A stretch of 64,000 bases of DNA from Rs1 sp029027825 (GCA_029027825.1 CP093399.1:3162001-3226000), one strand, 5' to 3'. Positions 18,697-27,826 are shown, numbered from the stretch's first letter. Translations and numbers: made by a program. Notes: generated from the sequence alone by a model not told the origin.

Positions 18697-19970
18697 CTCC
18701 GGAACAACTAGCCTTCGACAAAGAACATATTTGGCACCCTTATACCAGCATGACCAACCCTACTCCCTGCCTACCTGTCAGCTCGACAGAAGGTGTGTAT
18801 TTACACCTCGGCACTGGTGAGAAATTAATTGATGGCATGTCTTCTTGGTGGTCGGCCATACACGGCTATGGCAATCCGCTAATCAACCAAGCGGCACATG
18901 ATCAAATAGACAAAATGGCACATGTCATGTTTGGCGGTCTCACCCACCAACCGGCAGTTGAGCTGGCTAAAAGATTAGTAGAAATAACCCCCAAGGGATT
19001 AGAGAAAGTCTTCTTTGCCGACTCGGGATCAGTCGCTGTCGAGGTGGCCATCAAGATGGCACTACAGTATTGGCAAGCTAAAGGCAGCCCAGCAAAAAAC
19101 CGTTTAGTGACCATTCGCAATGGCTACCACGGAGATACTATCGGCGCGATGGCTGTGTGCGACCCAATCACCGGAATGCATGAAATCTTTAGTAATATAT
19201 TACCTAAACACTATTTTGCCGACAGTCCTAAGATTGAATTCACTCAAGAGTGGGATCAACAAGATATCCAAAGCTTGCAAAAAATCATCGTTGAAAACCA
19301 CTCTAAGATCGCAGCTTTAATCCTTGAGCCTATTGTGCAAGGTGCGGGGGGGATGAGATTTTATCACCCGCAGTACCTAGTACAAGCTAAACAGCTCTGT
19401 GAAAAATATAATATATTACTAATAGCCGATGAAATCGCAACCGGTTTTGGCAGGACCGGCAAACTTTTTGCCTGTGAGCACGCCTGCATTACTCCCGATA
19501 TACTCTGTTTAGGGAAAGCCCTAACTGGCGGCTACATCAGTCTTGCTGCCACCTTAACCACCACCAGCATCGCCAATACTATTTCCGATGGTGGAGCTGG
19601 CTGCTTTATGCACGGCCCCACTTTTATGGGCAACCCTTTAGCTTGTGCTATTGCAACAGCGAGCATTGACTTACTCTTTATGAATGACTGGCAAGCACAA
19701 GTTGCGAGAATTGAACAGGCATTATTAAAAGGTCTCACCCCTGCTCGCTCGCTCGTCAACGTTAAAGATGTCAGAGTTCTTGGTACGATAGGAGTGATAG
19801 AATTACGACAGCCGGTAGATAGTATTAAAATTCAACAGCAGTTTAAACAACAGGGAGTATGGGTCAGACCGTTCGGCAAGCTAGTTTATATAATGCCCGC
19901 CTATATTATGAACGATGCTACTCTAGCCAAATTAACAGCAGCTATTGTCAGTGTTGTGACCTGCCACTAG
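18693..19970 (+). CDS. bioA: Adenosylmethionine-8-amino-7-oxononanoate aminotransferase
   Basis: Transfers the amino group from SAM to 7-keto-8-aminopelargonate, supplying the BioD substrate. It is a class III PLP aminotransferase with IWHPYTSM, SSWWSAIHGYG, FFADSGSVAVEVA, DEIATGFGRTG, the PLP lysine in CLGKALTGG and HGPTFMGNPLA. At 425 residues it has family length. It is translationally coupled to trmO (ATGA) and completes the biotin set together with the minus-strand genes. Confidence 0.97.
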   Translation: MTPEQLAFDKEHIWHPYTSMTNPTPCLPVSSTEGVYLHLGTGEKLIDGMSSWWSAIHGYGNPLINQAAHDQIDKMAHVMFGGLTHQPAVELAKRLVEITPKGLEKVFFADSGSVAVEVAIKMALQYWQAKGSPAKNRLVTIRNGYHGDTIGAMAVCDPITGMHEIFSNILPKHYFADSPKIEFTQEWDQQDIQSLQKIIVENHSKIAALILEPIVQGAGGMRFYHPQYLVQAKQLCEKYNILLIADEIATGFGRTGKLFACEHACITPDILCLGKALTGGYISLAATLTTTSIANTISDGGAGCFMHGPTFMGNPLACAIATASIDLLFMNDWQAQVARIEQALLKGLTPARSLVNVKDVRVLGTIGVIELRQPVDSIKIQQQFKQQGVWVRPFGKLVYIMPAYIMNDATLAKLTAAIVSVVTCH

Positions 19971-20199
19971 CAACTGTTGAGGATCAGATCGGCTGTAACT
20001 GCGGAATGTTAAAGCAGCTTTAACCGAAACCGAAAATATAAGACTTTTTCCTATGTATAAATTTTCACCAACAATCATAATAGCTGTACGGATCTCCTAT
20101 TCATGGAACGAATACAAAAGGATGACCTCGATAAGCGCAATGGAAATATGGAATTGCACAAGGAAGTTTTGTATACGCAGGGATTATGGAGTCAATTGA
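19971..20199. other. Non-coding region between bioA and the terminator
   Basis: Apart from the tiny ORF and hairpin listed separately, nothing recognisable is present. The distance from bioA to its apparent terminator is unusually long for a 3' UTR. Confidence 0.35.
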
Positions 20200-20210
20200 A
20201 GCCTTTGTGA
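20103..20210 (+). CDS. Tiny ORF ending inside a terminator hairpin (possible leader peptide or part of an sRNA)
   Basis: Thirty-five codons, hydrophilic, ending QLKPL. Its TGA stop lies at the top of the left arm of the hairpin at 20200-20230. There is no good ribosome binding site (GGA lies 13 bases upstream). The preceding 130 bp after bioA is A+T-rich with TATAAA- and CATAAT-like boxes around 20056-20080. The unit could be a ~150-nt small RNA, a leader-type peptide, or simply the 3' UTR of bioA. Confidence 0.3.
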   Translation: MERIQKDDLDKRNGNMELHKEVLYTQGLWSQLKPL

Positions 20211-20230
20211 TGGATCACAAGGGCTTTTTT
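20200..20230 (+). terminator. Strong Rho-independent terminator
   Basis: An 11-bp stem AGCCTTTGTGA / TCACAAGGGCT (one G-U pair) with tetraloop TGGA is followed directly by a T run (TTTTT after the stem). It terminates plus-strand transcription and lies 230 bp beyond bioA. No T tract is present in the opposite direction, so it does not serve sfsA. Confidence 0.85.
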
Positions 20231-20301
20231 ATGCCTGCAATTTCTCGTCAGTCAATAACTTTTATCCACACATCGAGTTTGTTACAGCTTAAGGATTACG
20301 C

Positions 20302-21024
20302 TTATCCGCCATCTTTCTGCAACTCTAATGGCAATAGTGAGCCCAATCGTAGACTACTGACCGACATATCGACACCATAACAATAAACCTCCACCCCTTT
20401 AGCGATCACTTCATTTAAAAGTTGCGCATACTTAGGATCAATAAAATCCGCTACTGTGACTCTTTTAATTAAACTATGTGACACGCAAAACACTAATATA
20501 GCTCGTGCACCTTGCTGTTTCATTGCCAACAAATCCATGAGATGTTTTTGCCCTCTTAAAGTCACAGCATCCGGAAAAGCTCCCAAATCACTATCCAAAT
20601 GCAAAGTTACACTTTTAACTTCTAAGTAAACATCCTTTAGCCCTGGCTGTGTGAGCATAAAATCAACTCTGCTTGCCTCGGCATACTTGACTTCACGCCT
20701 AATATTTTTATAGGCGGCGACAGCGTCAATTCTCCCCTCCAACAAAGCTCGCTCTACTATTTGATTAGGTCTAGCGGTATTAATACAAATAAAACCCCTG
20801 TGATTGGCAAGCTCCACCAGCTCCCAAGAATAGGAGTATTTTCTTTTAAGATTATCACTTTTGTACAACCAGATTTTGCTTCCCGCTATCGCGCAACCAG
20901 TCATAGCCCCGGTATTTGCACAGTGCACGGTGATAACTTCGCCCGTCTCCAGCTGCACATCTGCCAAAAAACGCTTATACCTTTTAATCAGCACCGCACT
21001 CACTAGCGCTTTATCATATTGCAT
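20302..21024 (-). CDS. sfsA: DNA/RNA nuclease-fold protein SfsA
   Basis: SfsA was named for stimulating sugar fermentation. The family has an N-terminal OB-like domain and a C-terminal PD-(D/E)xK-like nuclease domain. Visible motifs are KRYKRFLADVQLETG, HCANTGAMTG, SEASRVDFML-type text (YAEASRVDFML) and VYLEVKSVTL, the last holding the E-x-K pair. At 240 residues it has family length. Association with dksA is typical of gammaproteobacteria; here the two are divergent. Confidence 0.93.
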   Translation of the reverse strand: MQYDKALVSAVLIKRYKRFLADVQLETGEVITVHCANTGAMTGCAIAGSKIWLYKSDNLKRKYSYSWELVELANHRGFICINTARPNQIVERALLEGRIDAVAAYKNIRREVKYAEASRVDFMLTQPGLKDVYLEVKSVTLHLDSDLGAFPDAVTLRGQKHLMDLLAMKQQGARAILVFCVSHSLIKRVTVADFIDPKYAQLLNEVIAKGVEVYCYGVDMSVSSLRLGSLLPLELQKDGG

Positions 21025-21352
21025 TATATTTACCTGTCAGTATTTCATACAAAACAAAACTTAAATCACAGCAATTCATCGATCAATATATCCAAAAACC
21101 AGCAGATTAATCGCCGTTCATATTTTTAAGCATTATGACTTTTAACGCCAACATTCCTTTAATATAAGATGAATATTATTTAATAAAGTCAGTTGAGTTG
21201 CTTTATTTCTCATTTTTTGAATGAAAAGCTTTTCAATCTCAAACAGGTCTGGTATTTTCACCACCCTTCCGATACGGATGATATTTTTTAACAATAGTAT
21301 GGACAGCGCGATTATTTTTTCGCCAAAACATTCGGAGAGTGAGGCAGCCAAT
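21025..21352. other. Divergent promoter region between sfsA and dksA
   Basis: About 328 bp, A+T-rich, no ORF with gene-like features. An upstream in-frame extension of dksA from 21221 has atypical composition and is not part of the family. Promoters for both genes must lie here, but no box is clear enough to place. Confidence 0.4.
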
Positions 21353-21784
21353 ATGCCAGACACTAATAATACAAAATCAGCTCGTTTTTCCCCCTACGTG
21401 GCGAAAAAAGGCGAAGTTTACATGAATGATCAGCAGAAAGATCATTTTCGTAATGTACTAATGCTTTGGAAACAAGAACTAATGGAGGAAGTAGATAGTA
21501 CGATTACTCACCTTCAAGAAGAGGTTTCCACTTATGCAGACCCTAACGATAGGGCAAGCCAAGAAGAAGAGTTCAGTCTCGAGTTGAGAACGCGTGACCG
21601 TGAGCGCAAGCTAATTAAAAAAATTAGCGAAGCCATGGAAAGCATCGATGAAGACGACTTTGGCTACTGTGAAGAATGTGATATCGACATTGGTATTCGC
21701 AGACTTGAAGCACGGCCTACCGCCACACTTTGCATTGACTGCAAAACGCTTTCTGAAATCAAAGAAAAGCAAAACGGTAAATAA
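21353..21784 (+). CDS. dksA: RNA polymerase-binding transcription factor DksA
   Basis: Binds the RNA polymerase secondary channel and works with ppGpp in the stringent response. Residues ~35-110 form the coiled coil; its tip carries DPNDRA, the canonical DxxDxA motif. The C-terminal four-Cys zinc finger is CEEC...CIDC. The start at 21353 gives a 144-residue protein beginning MPDTNNTKSARFSPY, with GAGG about ten bases upstream. It heads the dksA-gluQ-cbrX-cbrAB series. Confidence 0.96.
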   Translation: MPDTNNTKSARFSPYVAKKGEVYMNDQQKDHFRNVLMLWKQELMEEVDSTITHLQEEVSTYADPNDRASQEEEFSLELRTRDRERKLIKKISEAMESIDEDDFGYCEECDIDIGIRRLEARPTATLCIDCKTLSEIKEKQNGK

Positions 21785-21819
21785 AGGATTTGAGCCAGCA
21801 ATTCACTGGCTCTACTTTT

Positions 21820-22707
21820 ATGTATATAGGTCGATTCGCCCCATCCCCAACGGGGCATCTACACTTTGGCTCACTACTAGCGGCATTAGCTAGCTACCTA
21901 GATGCAAAGAGTAATCAAGGTCTGTGGCGTTTAAGAATAGACGATTTAGACCCCCCAAGAGAACTCCCTGGCGCCGCCAACAGCATTATCGACACCCTCA
22001 TCGCCTATGGTCTAGAATGGGACAAAGAGGTGGTCTACCAGAGCCACAACTACCCAGACTACCAAAAAGCTCTGTTACAACTACAACAAATCCAACTTGC
22101 TTACCCCTGCAATTGTTCACGTAAACAAATCACACTTCGCACCAACAATCACCTTTATGACGGACACTGCCTGACCAACCCTGCCGATATTATTTTTGAT
22201 AGCTCAGCGGCTACCGCCTGGCGTTTCAACACGCAAGACAACAGCGTGAACTGGCAAGACGGCATTCAGGGAAGGCAACATATTTACAGCGAACAGCTAG
22301 CCGATTTTATTCTGCAAAGAAAAGACCTGTTATGGGCTTACCAACTAGCGGTCTCTGTTGACGACCAGCAAATGGGCATCACCCATATAGTCAGAGGTAA
22401 TGATCTACTGGGAGAAACCGCTAATCAACTCCTGCTAATTGGCGCCCTTAACTATCAACACATTAAATTTTCGCATATCCCTATTCTATCCAATCTAAAA
22501 GGCCAGAAACTCAGCAAACAAAATTTGGCGACTCCGTTAAACGCTAAAAAAGTTAGCCAAGACTTGTTTCTAGCCTTAACTTTTCTAGGGCAAAAACCCA
22601 ACAAACAATTAATTAACGCTAATAAATATGACATTTTGCACGAGGCGGTATTAAACTGGAATATAAATACCGTGCCACTAAAATACAGCAACCATTACTT
22701 AGGATAA
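21820..22707 (+). CDS. gluQ: Glutamyl-Q tRNA(Asp) synthetase
   Basis: Attaches glutamate to queuosine-34 of tRNA-Asp. It has the GluRS catalytic fold without an anticodon-binding domain: APSPTGHLHFGS (HIGH equivalent), RIDDLDPPRE, zinc-binding CNC...Y...C (including DGHC) and KLSKQN (KMSK equivalent). I chose the ATG at 21820 (MYIGRF). A TTG at 21790 in the same frame, with AAAGGA just before it, is possible. It lies 35 bp after dksA and is probably cotranscribed. Confidence 0.93.
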   Translation: MYIGRFAPSPTGHLHFGSLLAALASYLDAKSNQGLWRLRIDDLDPPRELPGAANSIIDTLIAYGLEWDKEVVYQSHNYPDYQKALLQLQQIQLAYPCNCSRKQITLRTNNHLYDGHCLTNPADIIFDSSAATAWRFNTQDNSVNWQDGIQGRQHIYSEQLADFILQRKDLLWAYQLAVSVDDQQMGITHIVRGNDLLGETANQLLLIGALNYQHIKFSHIPILSNLKGQKLSKQNLATPLNAKKVSQDLFLALTFLGQKPNKQLINANKYDILHEAVLNWNINTVPLKYSNHYLG

Positions 22708-22717
22708 ATATAGAAAT

Positions 22718-22888
22718 ATGCAACTTCACAGAGTGCTGCTGTTATTACTCATTGGCTACTGGTTATTCTTTCCGGCAATGATTGAGTGGTGGTTCTTACT
22801 AAATTTTGCTCCTCAATACACTTTTATTTGCTGGCTATTACTTATTATTCTCAGCTTTTTTGTCAATCATCAGCGTAAAACTCTATAA
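22718..22888 (+). CDS. cbrX: CbrX-like small membrane protein overlapping cbrA
   Basis: A 56-residue protein with two hydrophobic segments (about 6-22 and 33-50), Trp-rich middle (EWWFLL) and a basic end (NHQRKTL). It starts 10 bp after gluQ, and its stop overlaps the cbrA ATG as TAATG, so translation of cbrA is probably coupled to it. In Pseudomonas a small ORF called cbrX occupies this position; assignment here is by position and membrane character, not by sequence comparison. Confidence 0.7.
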   Translation: MQLHRVLLLLLIGYWLFFPAMIEWWFLLNFAPQYTFICWLLLIILSFFVNHQRKTL

Positions 22889-25821
22889 TGCTCACTCTAA
22901 CGCAGCTACTAACCATTGGTTCCGGTTATTTATTTCTGATTTTCGGGATTGCCTTTCTCGCAGAAAAACAGATCATCCCGCGAAAACTCACCCAGCACAG
23001 AGCGGTATACGTACTATCCCTTGGGGTGTTTGCCAGTATTTGGGCGTTCCTCGGCTCTTTCGATTTTATTCATCAGTCAGGATTAGTTTTCCTGGCGACT
23101 TTTTTGGGCGCAAGCGCGGCTTTCCTACTAGCCCCTGTTGTACTTATCCCCATTTTCAACATCACCAACCGACACCAGCTTAGCTCTCTAGCGGACCTAT
23201 TCGCATTTAGGTTTCGCAGCGGAGCCGTGGGAACCATCACATCGCTATTGTTATTATTTGCCAGCCTGCCACTAATTTCCATCCAAATACAAGCGGTGAG
23301 CGACTCAGTCAACATTCTCTACCAAGATAGCTCAGACAGCAAAACTGCAATCATATTTTGTATCTCAATCGCTATTTTTGCCATATTATTCGGCACTAGA
23401 AGACCCTCACTGCGCGCCAGAAACAATGGTTTAGTCGCGGCAATAGCGACCGGCGCATTAATTAAACTACTTATTTTTGTCGGCTTTGCAATTTACCTCT
23501 ATATAGAAGTATTAGGGGGATACAATGCAACTCAGCAATGGCTAGGCGAAACCGCCAATGCCGCGGCTCTGCTAGAAAGAAAACCAGAAAGCGATAGCTG
23601 GAGGACACTATTACTAGCATTTTTCACCTCTGTTATTCTACTGCCTCATATGTTCCACTTACTCTTTAACGAAAACCAGTCGGTGGATAATTTACACACC
23701 GCATCTTGGGGAATGCCATTATATTTATTTTTCTTAGCAGCTGCTGTGCCTATTATTTCCTGGGCGGCGATTAAACTAGCGATTAGTGGCGACCCTTCTT
23801 TTACACTGTTTTATATTAGTAAATCACTAGACTCACAATGGTTGATGGTTGCCTCGTTTATCGCCGTTTTATCGGCCGCGAGCGGGGTGATTATTGTAGC
23901 GGTTCTATCGATTGCCTCTATGCTGCAAAATCATATTATACTGCCACTTATCTCCATCCCTAATAACGCACATTTTTATAACTGGCTACTTTGGGTTAGA
24001 AGAATACTAATTATACTAGTGTTTGTAATCAGCTATTCCTTCTACCAAAATTATGGCGCGGGCAAGCAGTTACAACTTTTAGGACTAAGCGCGTTCGTCG
24101 CCTTTTTACAGTTTCTTCCGGGACTGATGGTGACCCTTTTTTGGTCACGCGCCAACAAACTTGGCTTCATTGCAGGCTTGTGCATTGGCATCTTCACATG
24201 GTTTGTTACCACCTTTTACCCAGTGGTCATTTCCCACAGCATCTTGTTGAGCGACTTGGATATCGGCCAGTTTAGCTGGCAATCCACCGCAATATTGTCC
24301 CTTATATTAAATGTCACTGCGCTGATTGTGGTTTCTTTGCTAACTCAAGCCTCAGACGATGAATTACAAGCCGCTCAAGCTTGTCTTTACAATGCATTTG
24401 AACAACCGTCCAGCTTATCTTTTTCCGCATTTAACAGTGAAGATATCATTAAGCTACTCACTCCCAAATTAGGCGCGCAAGCTGCGGGCAGAGAGCTGCA
24501 AAAAGCACTATCCAATCTCTCTCTGAACTCAGGCCCTTTAAAGCCCTTTGATTTATTGCGTTTAAGGAGCTTGTTGGAGCATAACTTATCAGCACTGATT
24601 GGACCGGTAAAAGCAGCATCACTACTTGAGCCTCTGACCACTAGAAACGGTTCTGGAAACTTCAGGACACCCAATATATTGATGCTTGAAGACCAGTTAG
24701 AAAACTACCAAGAACGCCTCAGCGGACTCGCATCGGAGCTGGATAATTTAAGACGCCATCATCGTACAACACTACAAAAATTGCCGCTTGGCGTCTGCAC
24801 TATCGGCAGAGAGCACCAAGTGATTTTTTGGAACTTCCAAATGGAGCTCCTTACTCAGTGTCATGCAGATGACACTTTGGGAAAATCATTACAAGAACTA
24901 CCCCAGCCCTGGGGTAAGCTTTTAGAACAATTTGCAACCTCCCCGGATAACCATGCGACTGATTTAACACTCGAATTCAACGACCGCACACACTGGCTAA
25001 ACCTGCACAAAAATCAACTCAGCGATGGAGCAGACTATTCACTGGTGATTTTATTAGAAGACAATAGTGAACAGCGCATTTTAGAAGACAAACTGGCACA
25101 TACAGCCAGACTCGCATCAATTGGTCGATTTTCCGCAGGCGTAGCCCATGAAATTGGCAATCCAGTCACCGGCATTGCCTGCCTTGCCCAAAATCTTAGC
25201 TTCGAAACCAACGATCCTAATGTTTTAGAAACGGGTGACCAAATACTAATTCAAACCAAGCGCATTAGTCGAATTGTCAAATCTTTAATGCGTTTTGCCC
25301 ACACAGGTCAAGCTTCAAGCGATACTGAGCACTTTGCTATTGACTTACAATCAGTCATAGATGAGGCTATTCATTTAGTGGCACTTGACAGCCGAGGAAA
25401 ACAGCAAATATTTCATTGTGATATACCAAAAAACACCCTGCTAATGGGCGATACACAACAATTAATACAAGTGTTTATTAATTTATTAAATAATGCTTGC
25501 GATGCATCCCCAGTAAAGGGCAGAATCACGGTGAGCTGTCGGACCCACTCAGAGATAATAACTATTAAGATCACAGATGAAGGCACCGGAATTGAACAGC
25601 AATTAATTGATAGATTATTCGAACCTTTCTTTACCACTAAAGATCCAGGTAAAGGCACAGGTCTAGGCCTGCCATTAGTTCATAATATCCTAACCGAACA
25701 TTATGGTAGTATTGAAATCATTAGCCCAGCCAATAAAAATCAGAAAAATGGCACACAGGTGATCATCACCTTACCCGGGCTCCCGAGCACCGCCACCGGC
25801 AGTTCTCATAACGGAGATTAG
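22888..25821 (+). CDS. cbrA: Transporter-fused sensor histidine kinase CbrA
   Basis: A 977-residue hybrid. Residues ~1-500 form an SLC5 sodium/solute-symporter-like region with about 13 membrane segments. Residues ~520-590 form a STAC-type linker, then a short coiled coil. A PAS domain (~625-740), a HisKA domain with the phosphorylated His in VAHEIGNP (H754), and a HATPase domain (NLLNNACD, DEGTGI, GKGTGLGL) follow. In Pseudomonas it controls carbon/nitrogen balance and histidine uptake by phosphorylating CbrB. It is coupled to cbrX and followed 10 bp later by cbrB. Confidence 0.95.
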   Translation: MLTLTQLLTIGSGYLFLIFGIAFLAEKQIIPRKLTQHRAVYVLSLGVFASIWAFLGSFDFIHQSGLVFLATFLGASAAFLLAPVVLIPIFNITNRHQLSSLADLFAFRFRSGAVGTITSLLLLFASLPLISIQIQAVSDSVNILYQDSSDSKTAIIFCISIAIFAILFGTRRPSLRARNNGLVAAIATGALIKLLIFVGFAIYLYIEVLGGYNATQQWLGETANAAALLERKPESDSWRTLLLAFFTSVILLPHMFHLLFNENQSVDNLHTASWGMPLYLFFLAAAVPIISWAAIKLAISGDPSFTLFYISKSLDSQWLMVASFIAVLSAASGVIIVAVLSIASMLQNHIILPLISIPNNAHFYNWLLWVRRILIILVFVISYSFYQNYGAGKQLQLLGLSAFVAFLQFLPGLMVTLFWSRANKLGFIAGLCIGIFTWFVTTFYPVVISHSILLSDLDIGQFSWQSTAILSLILNVTALIVVSLLTQASDDELQAAQACLYNAFEQPSSLSFSAFNSEDIIKLLTPKLGAQAAGRELQKALSNLSLNSGPLKPFDLLRLRSLLEHNLSALIGPVKAASLLEPLTTRNGSGNFRTPNILMLEDQLENYQERLSGLASELDNLRRHHRTTLQKLPLGVCTIGREHQVIFWNFQMELLTQCHADDTLGKSLQELPQPWGKLLEQFATSPDNHATDLTLEFNDRTHWLNLHKNQLSDGADYSLVILLEDNSEQRILEDKLAHTARLASIGRFSAGVAHEIGNPVTGIACLAQNLSFETNDPNVLETGDQILIQTKRISRIVKSLMRFAHTGQASSDTEHFAIDLQSVIDEAIHLVALDSRGKQQIFHCDIPKNTLLMGDTQQLIQVFINLLNNACDASPVKGRITVSCRTHSEIITIKITDEGTGIEQQLIDRLFEPFFTTKDPGKGTGLGLPLVHNILTEHYGSIEIISPANKNQKNGTQVIITLPGLPSTATGSSHNGD

Positions 25822-25831
25822 GTAGATAAAT

Positions 25832-27229
25832 ATGAGCCATATTCTGATTGTTGAAGACGAGCAAGTCATTCGATTTGCTTTAAAACGTTTTTTATTAAAC
25901 AGCCATTTTACGGTAGACGATTGCGGTTCGGTTGATGAAGCAACCAGCCTGTATAATTTATCCGAGTACGATTTAATTATTAGCGATCTTAGATTACCCG
26001 GTGCTCCAGGGACTGATCTTATCGAAAAAGCACAGTCTACACCTGTTCTTATCATGACCAGCTACGCCAGCATGAAGTCAGCTGTTGAAGTTATGAAACT
26101 AGGAGCAACAGACTATATTGCTAAACCCTTCGATCATGACAACATGCTGCAGACTATCAAGCAGATTACTGATAACAGCGCCACTGTTAAGAAGGCCTCT
26201 CCAACTACTAAACAAAAAATCCTTAATGACGCCACCCCAGTAAAAAACCATTTCATTGGTAAAAGTGGGGTCATGCTAGACCTATACAAAAGAATCGATA
26301 AAGTATCAAAGACCGATACTACCGTTTTAATTCTAGGCGAGTCTGGGACAGGAAAAGAATTAGCAGCTCGATCAATACATGAACAAAGCACTCGTCACTC
26401 TGCCCCAATGATCTCGGTCAACTGCGCGGCAATCCCTGAAAACCTGATAGAATCAGAATTATTTGGTCATGAAAAAGGTTCCTTTACTGGGGCAACCAGC
26501 CAAAAAATAGGATTGATAGAAGCGGCGAATGGCGGCACGCTATTTCTTGACGAGATAGGAGAGTTACCACTAGAAGCTCAAGCGAGACTATTAAGATTTC
26601 TACAGGAAAGCGAAATTCGACGAGTCGGCTCTATCGAGTACAAAAAGGTAGATGTTCGCCTGGTAGCTGCCACCCACAGAAACCTGAAAAAGCTTTCCCG
26701 CGAAGGTCTGTTCAGAGAAGATTTATATTATCGACTCTATGTAATGGATATCTGCATGCCTCCACTGCGAGAAAGACGGGAAGATATTTTATCTCTAGCC
26801 AGTACCTTTCTTGACCGCGCCTGCAAACGTTTAAAGTGTGAGCATGCGTTTTTTAGCGAAGAGGCGATGCAGACACTTAATGTCTACAGCTGGCCTGGAA
26901 ATGTAAGAGAACTAGAAAACGCGATAGAAAGAGCAATTATCCTCTGTGAAACCGGTTGCATAACAACCGACCTACTTGGTTTAGATGTAGAAAACAACAA
27001 CCTCAATGAGGCTGTAATAAACTATATTGAAAGAAGAATAAAACCCGTTCAGACAGAATCCAATCAACAATCAGGGGGGCTATCCCTCAATGATTACTTC
27101 CAGCGCTTTGTTTTAGAACATCAACATAACCTCAATGAAACTGAATTGGCAAAAAAGTTAGGTGTAAGCCGAAAGTGTCTTTGGGAAAAAAGACAAAAAC
27201 TTGGTATTCCCCGTAAAATCAAAGCGTGA
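25832..27229 (+). CDS. cbrB: Sigma-54-dependent response regulator CbrB
   Basis: An NtrC-family activator of 465 residues. The receiver domain has phospho-acceptor D52 in IISDLRLPG. The AAA+ domain has Walker A GESGTGKE, GSFTGA (a variant of the sigma-54-contact GAFTGA loop), Walker B GGTLFLDEIGE and WPGNVREL. The C-terminal HTH is ETELAKKLGVSRKCLWEKRQ. It is the partner of the adjacent CbrA. Its expected target, a sigma-54 promoter for a CrcZ-like RNA, lies directly downstream. Confidence 0.95.
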   Translation: MSHILIVEDEQVIRFALKRFLLNSHFTVDDCGSVDEATSLYNLSEYDLIISDLRLPGAPGTDLIEKAQSTPVLIMTSYASMKSAVEVMKLGATDYIAKPFDHDNMLQTIKQITDNSATVKKASPTTKQKILNDATPVKNHFIGKSGVMLDLYKRIDKVSKTDTTVLILGESGTGKELAARSIHEQSTRHSAPMISVNCAAIPENLIESELFGHEKGSFTGATSQKIGLIEAANGGTLFLDEIGELPLEAQARLLRFLQESEIRRVGSIEYKKVDVRLVAATHRNLKKLSREGLFREDLYYRLYVMDICMPPLRERREDILSLASTFLDRACKRLKCEHAFFSEEAMQTLNVYSWPGNVRELENAIERAIILCETGCITTDLLGLDVENNNLNEAVINYIERRIKPVQTESNQQSGGLSLNDYFQRFVLEHQHNLNETELAKKLGVSRKCLWEKRQKLGIPRKIKA

Positions 27230-27352
27230 ACCCTACAATGATCTGCAGGTAGCACTGTAGATCAACTTAATCAGCAAATATTGATATTTATTTCAAAAGC
27301 CACTGCCTGCTGCAAACAAACTATATACAAACAATGACATAGAGAAGAAAAG

Positions 27353-27423
27353 TGTTACCTCAAACTGTTACCTGCCTACACCGCAGTTACTAAAAGTAAC
27401 ACCAGCCTTCGTTTCAGGTAACA
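27353..27423 (+). promoter_or_regulatory. Putative CbrB upstream activating sites
   Basis: Four exact half-sites occur in 71 bp: TGTTAC at 27353-27358 and 27366-27371, and the inverted GTAACA at 27396-27401 and 27418-27423. A fifth, imperfect AGTTAC lies at 27385-27390. They sit ~80-150 bases upstream of the predicted sigma-54 start, the usual enhancer distance. From memory, the Pseudomonas CbrB site is built from the same TGTTAC/GTAACA halves, although the reported N14 spacing is not seen exactly here. Confidence 0.7.
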
Positions 27424-27475
27424 CTCCACATAATTAAAACCATAGTTAATCGTTATATTTCAACATGTTAATTAA

Positions 27476-27493
27476 TTGGCACACTATCTGCTA
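27476..27493 (+). promoter_or_regulatory. Sigma-54 (-24/-12) promoter
   Basis: TTGGCACACTATCTGCTA: the -24 GG (27478-27479) and -12 GC (27490-27491) are separated by exactly ten bases, and TGGCAC is the full -24 consensus. Predicted transcription start is about 27503. It follows cbrB and the TGTTAC/GTAACA array. Confidence 0.8.
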
Positions 27494-27502
27494 TAGTTTG
27501 AT

Positions 27503-27800
27503 TACAATAATAAAAAAATTACTATGCTAAATCTACCAATAAAAATAAAAACCAGATTACATATTGATACCTAACAATAAAAATATACATTCAGACAGAT
27601 TATTGATTTACATATAAACAGCACATAAAACAAAAATAAAATATTAGTTGCTGTATCAACAACCTCAAAACACCTATCTATTACCCGTTGTATCTTTCAA
27701 TTAGGCTAGCCATTCGCAAGCTGAAACATCCTGCTTTACCAACCTTATCAAATTACTCTTATGCTTAGGCATTATCAGTGCTATCATGCACAGCCAAAAT
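27503..27800 (+). ncRNA. crcZ: CrcZ-like Hfq/Crc-sequestering small RNA (predicted)
   Basis: The region between cbrB and pcnB has no ORF and is very A-rich. It has AANAANAA motifs, the Hfq/Crc-binding CA motif, at 27506-27513 (AATAATAA), 27538-27545, 27573-27580 (AACAATAA) and 27629-27636 (AACAAAAA). In Pseudomonas CrcZ lies in this place, is transcribed from a CbrB/sigma-54 promoter, and titrates Hfq-Crc to relieve catabolite repression. The 3' end is uncertain; no U-tract hairpin is seen before pcnB, so the coordinates end arbitrarily. Confidence 0.7.
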
Positions 27801-27826
27801 CACTTATAAAACTATAAAGACATAAA

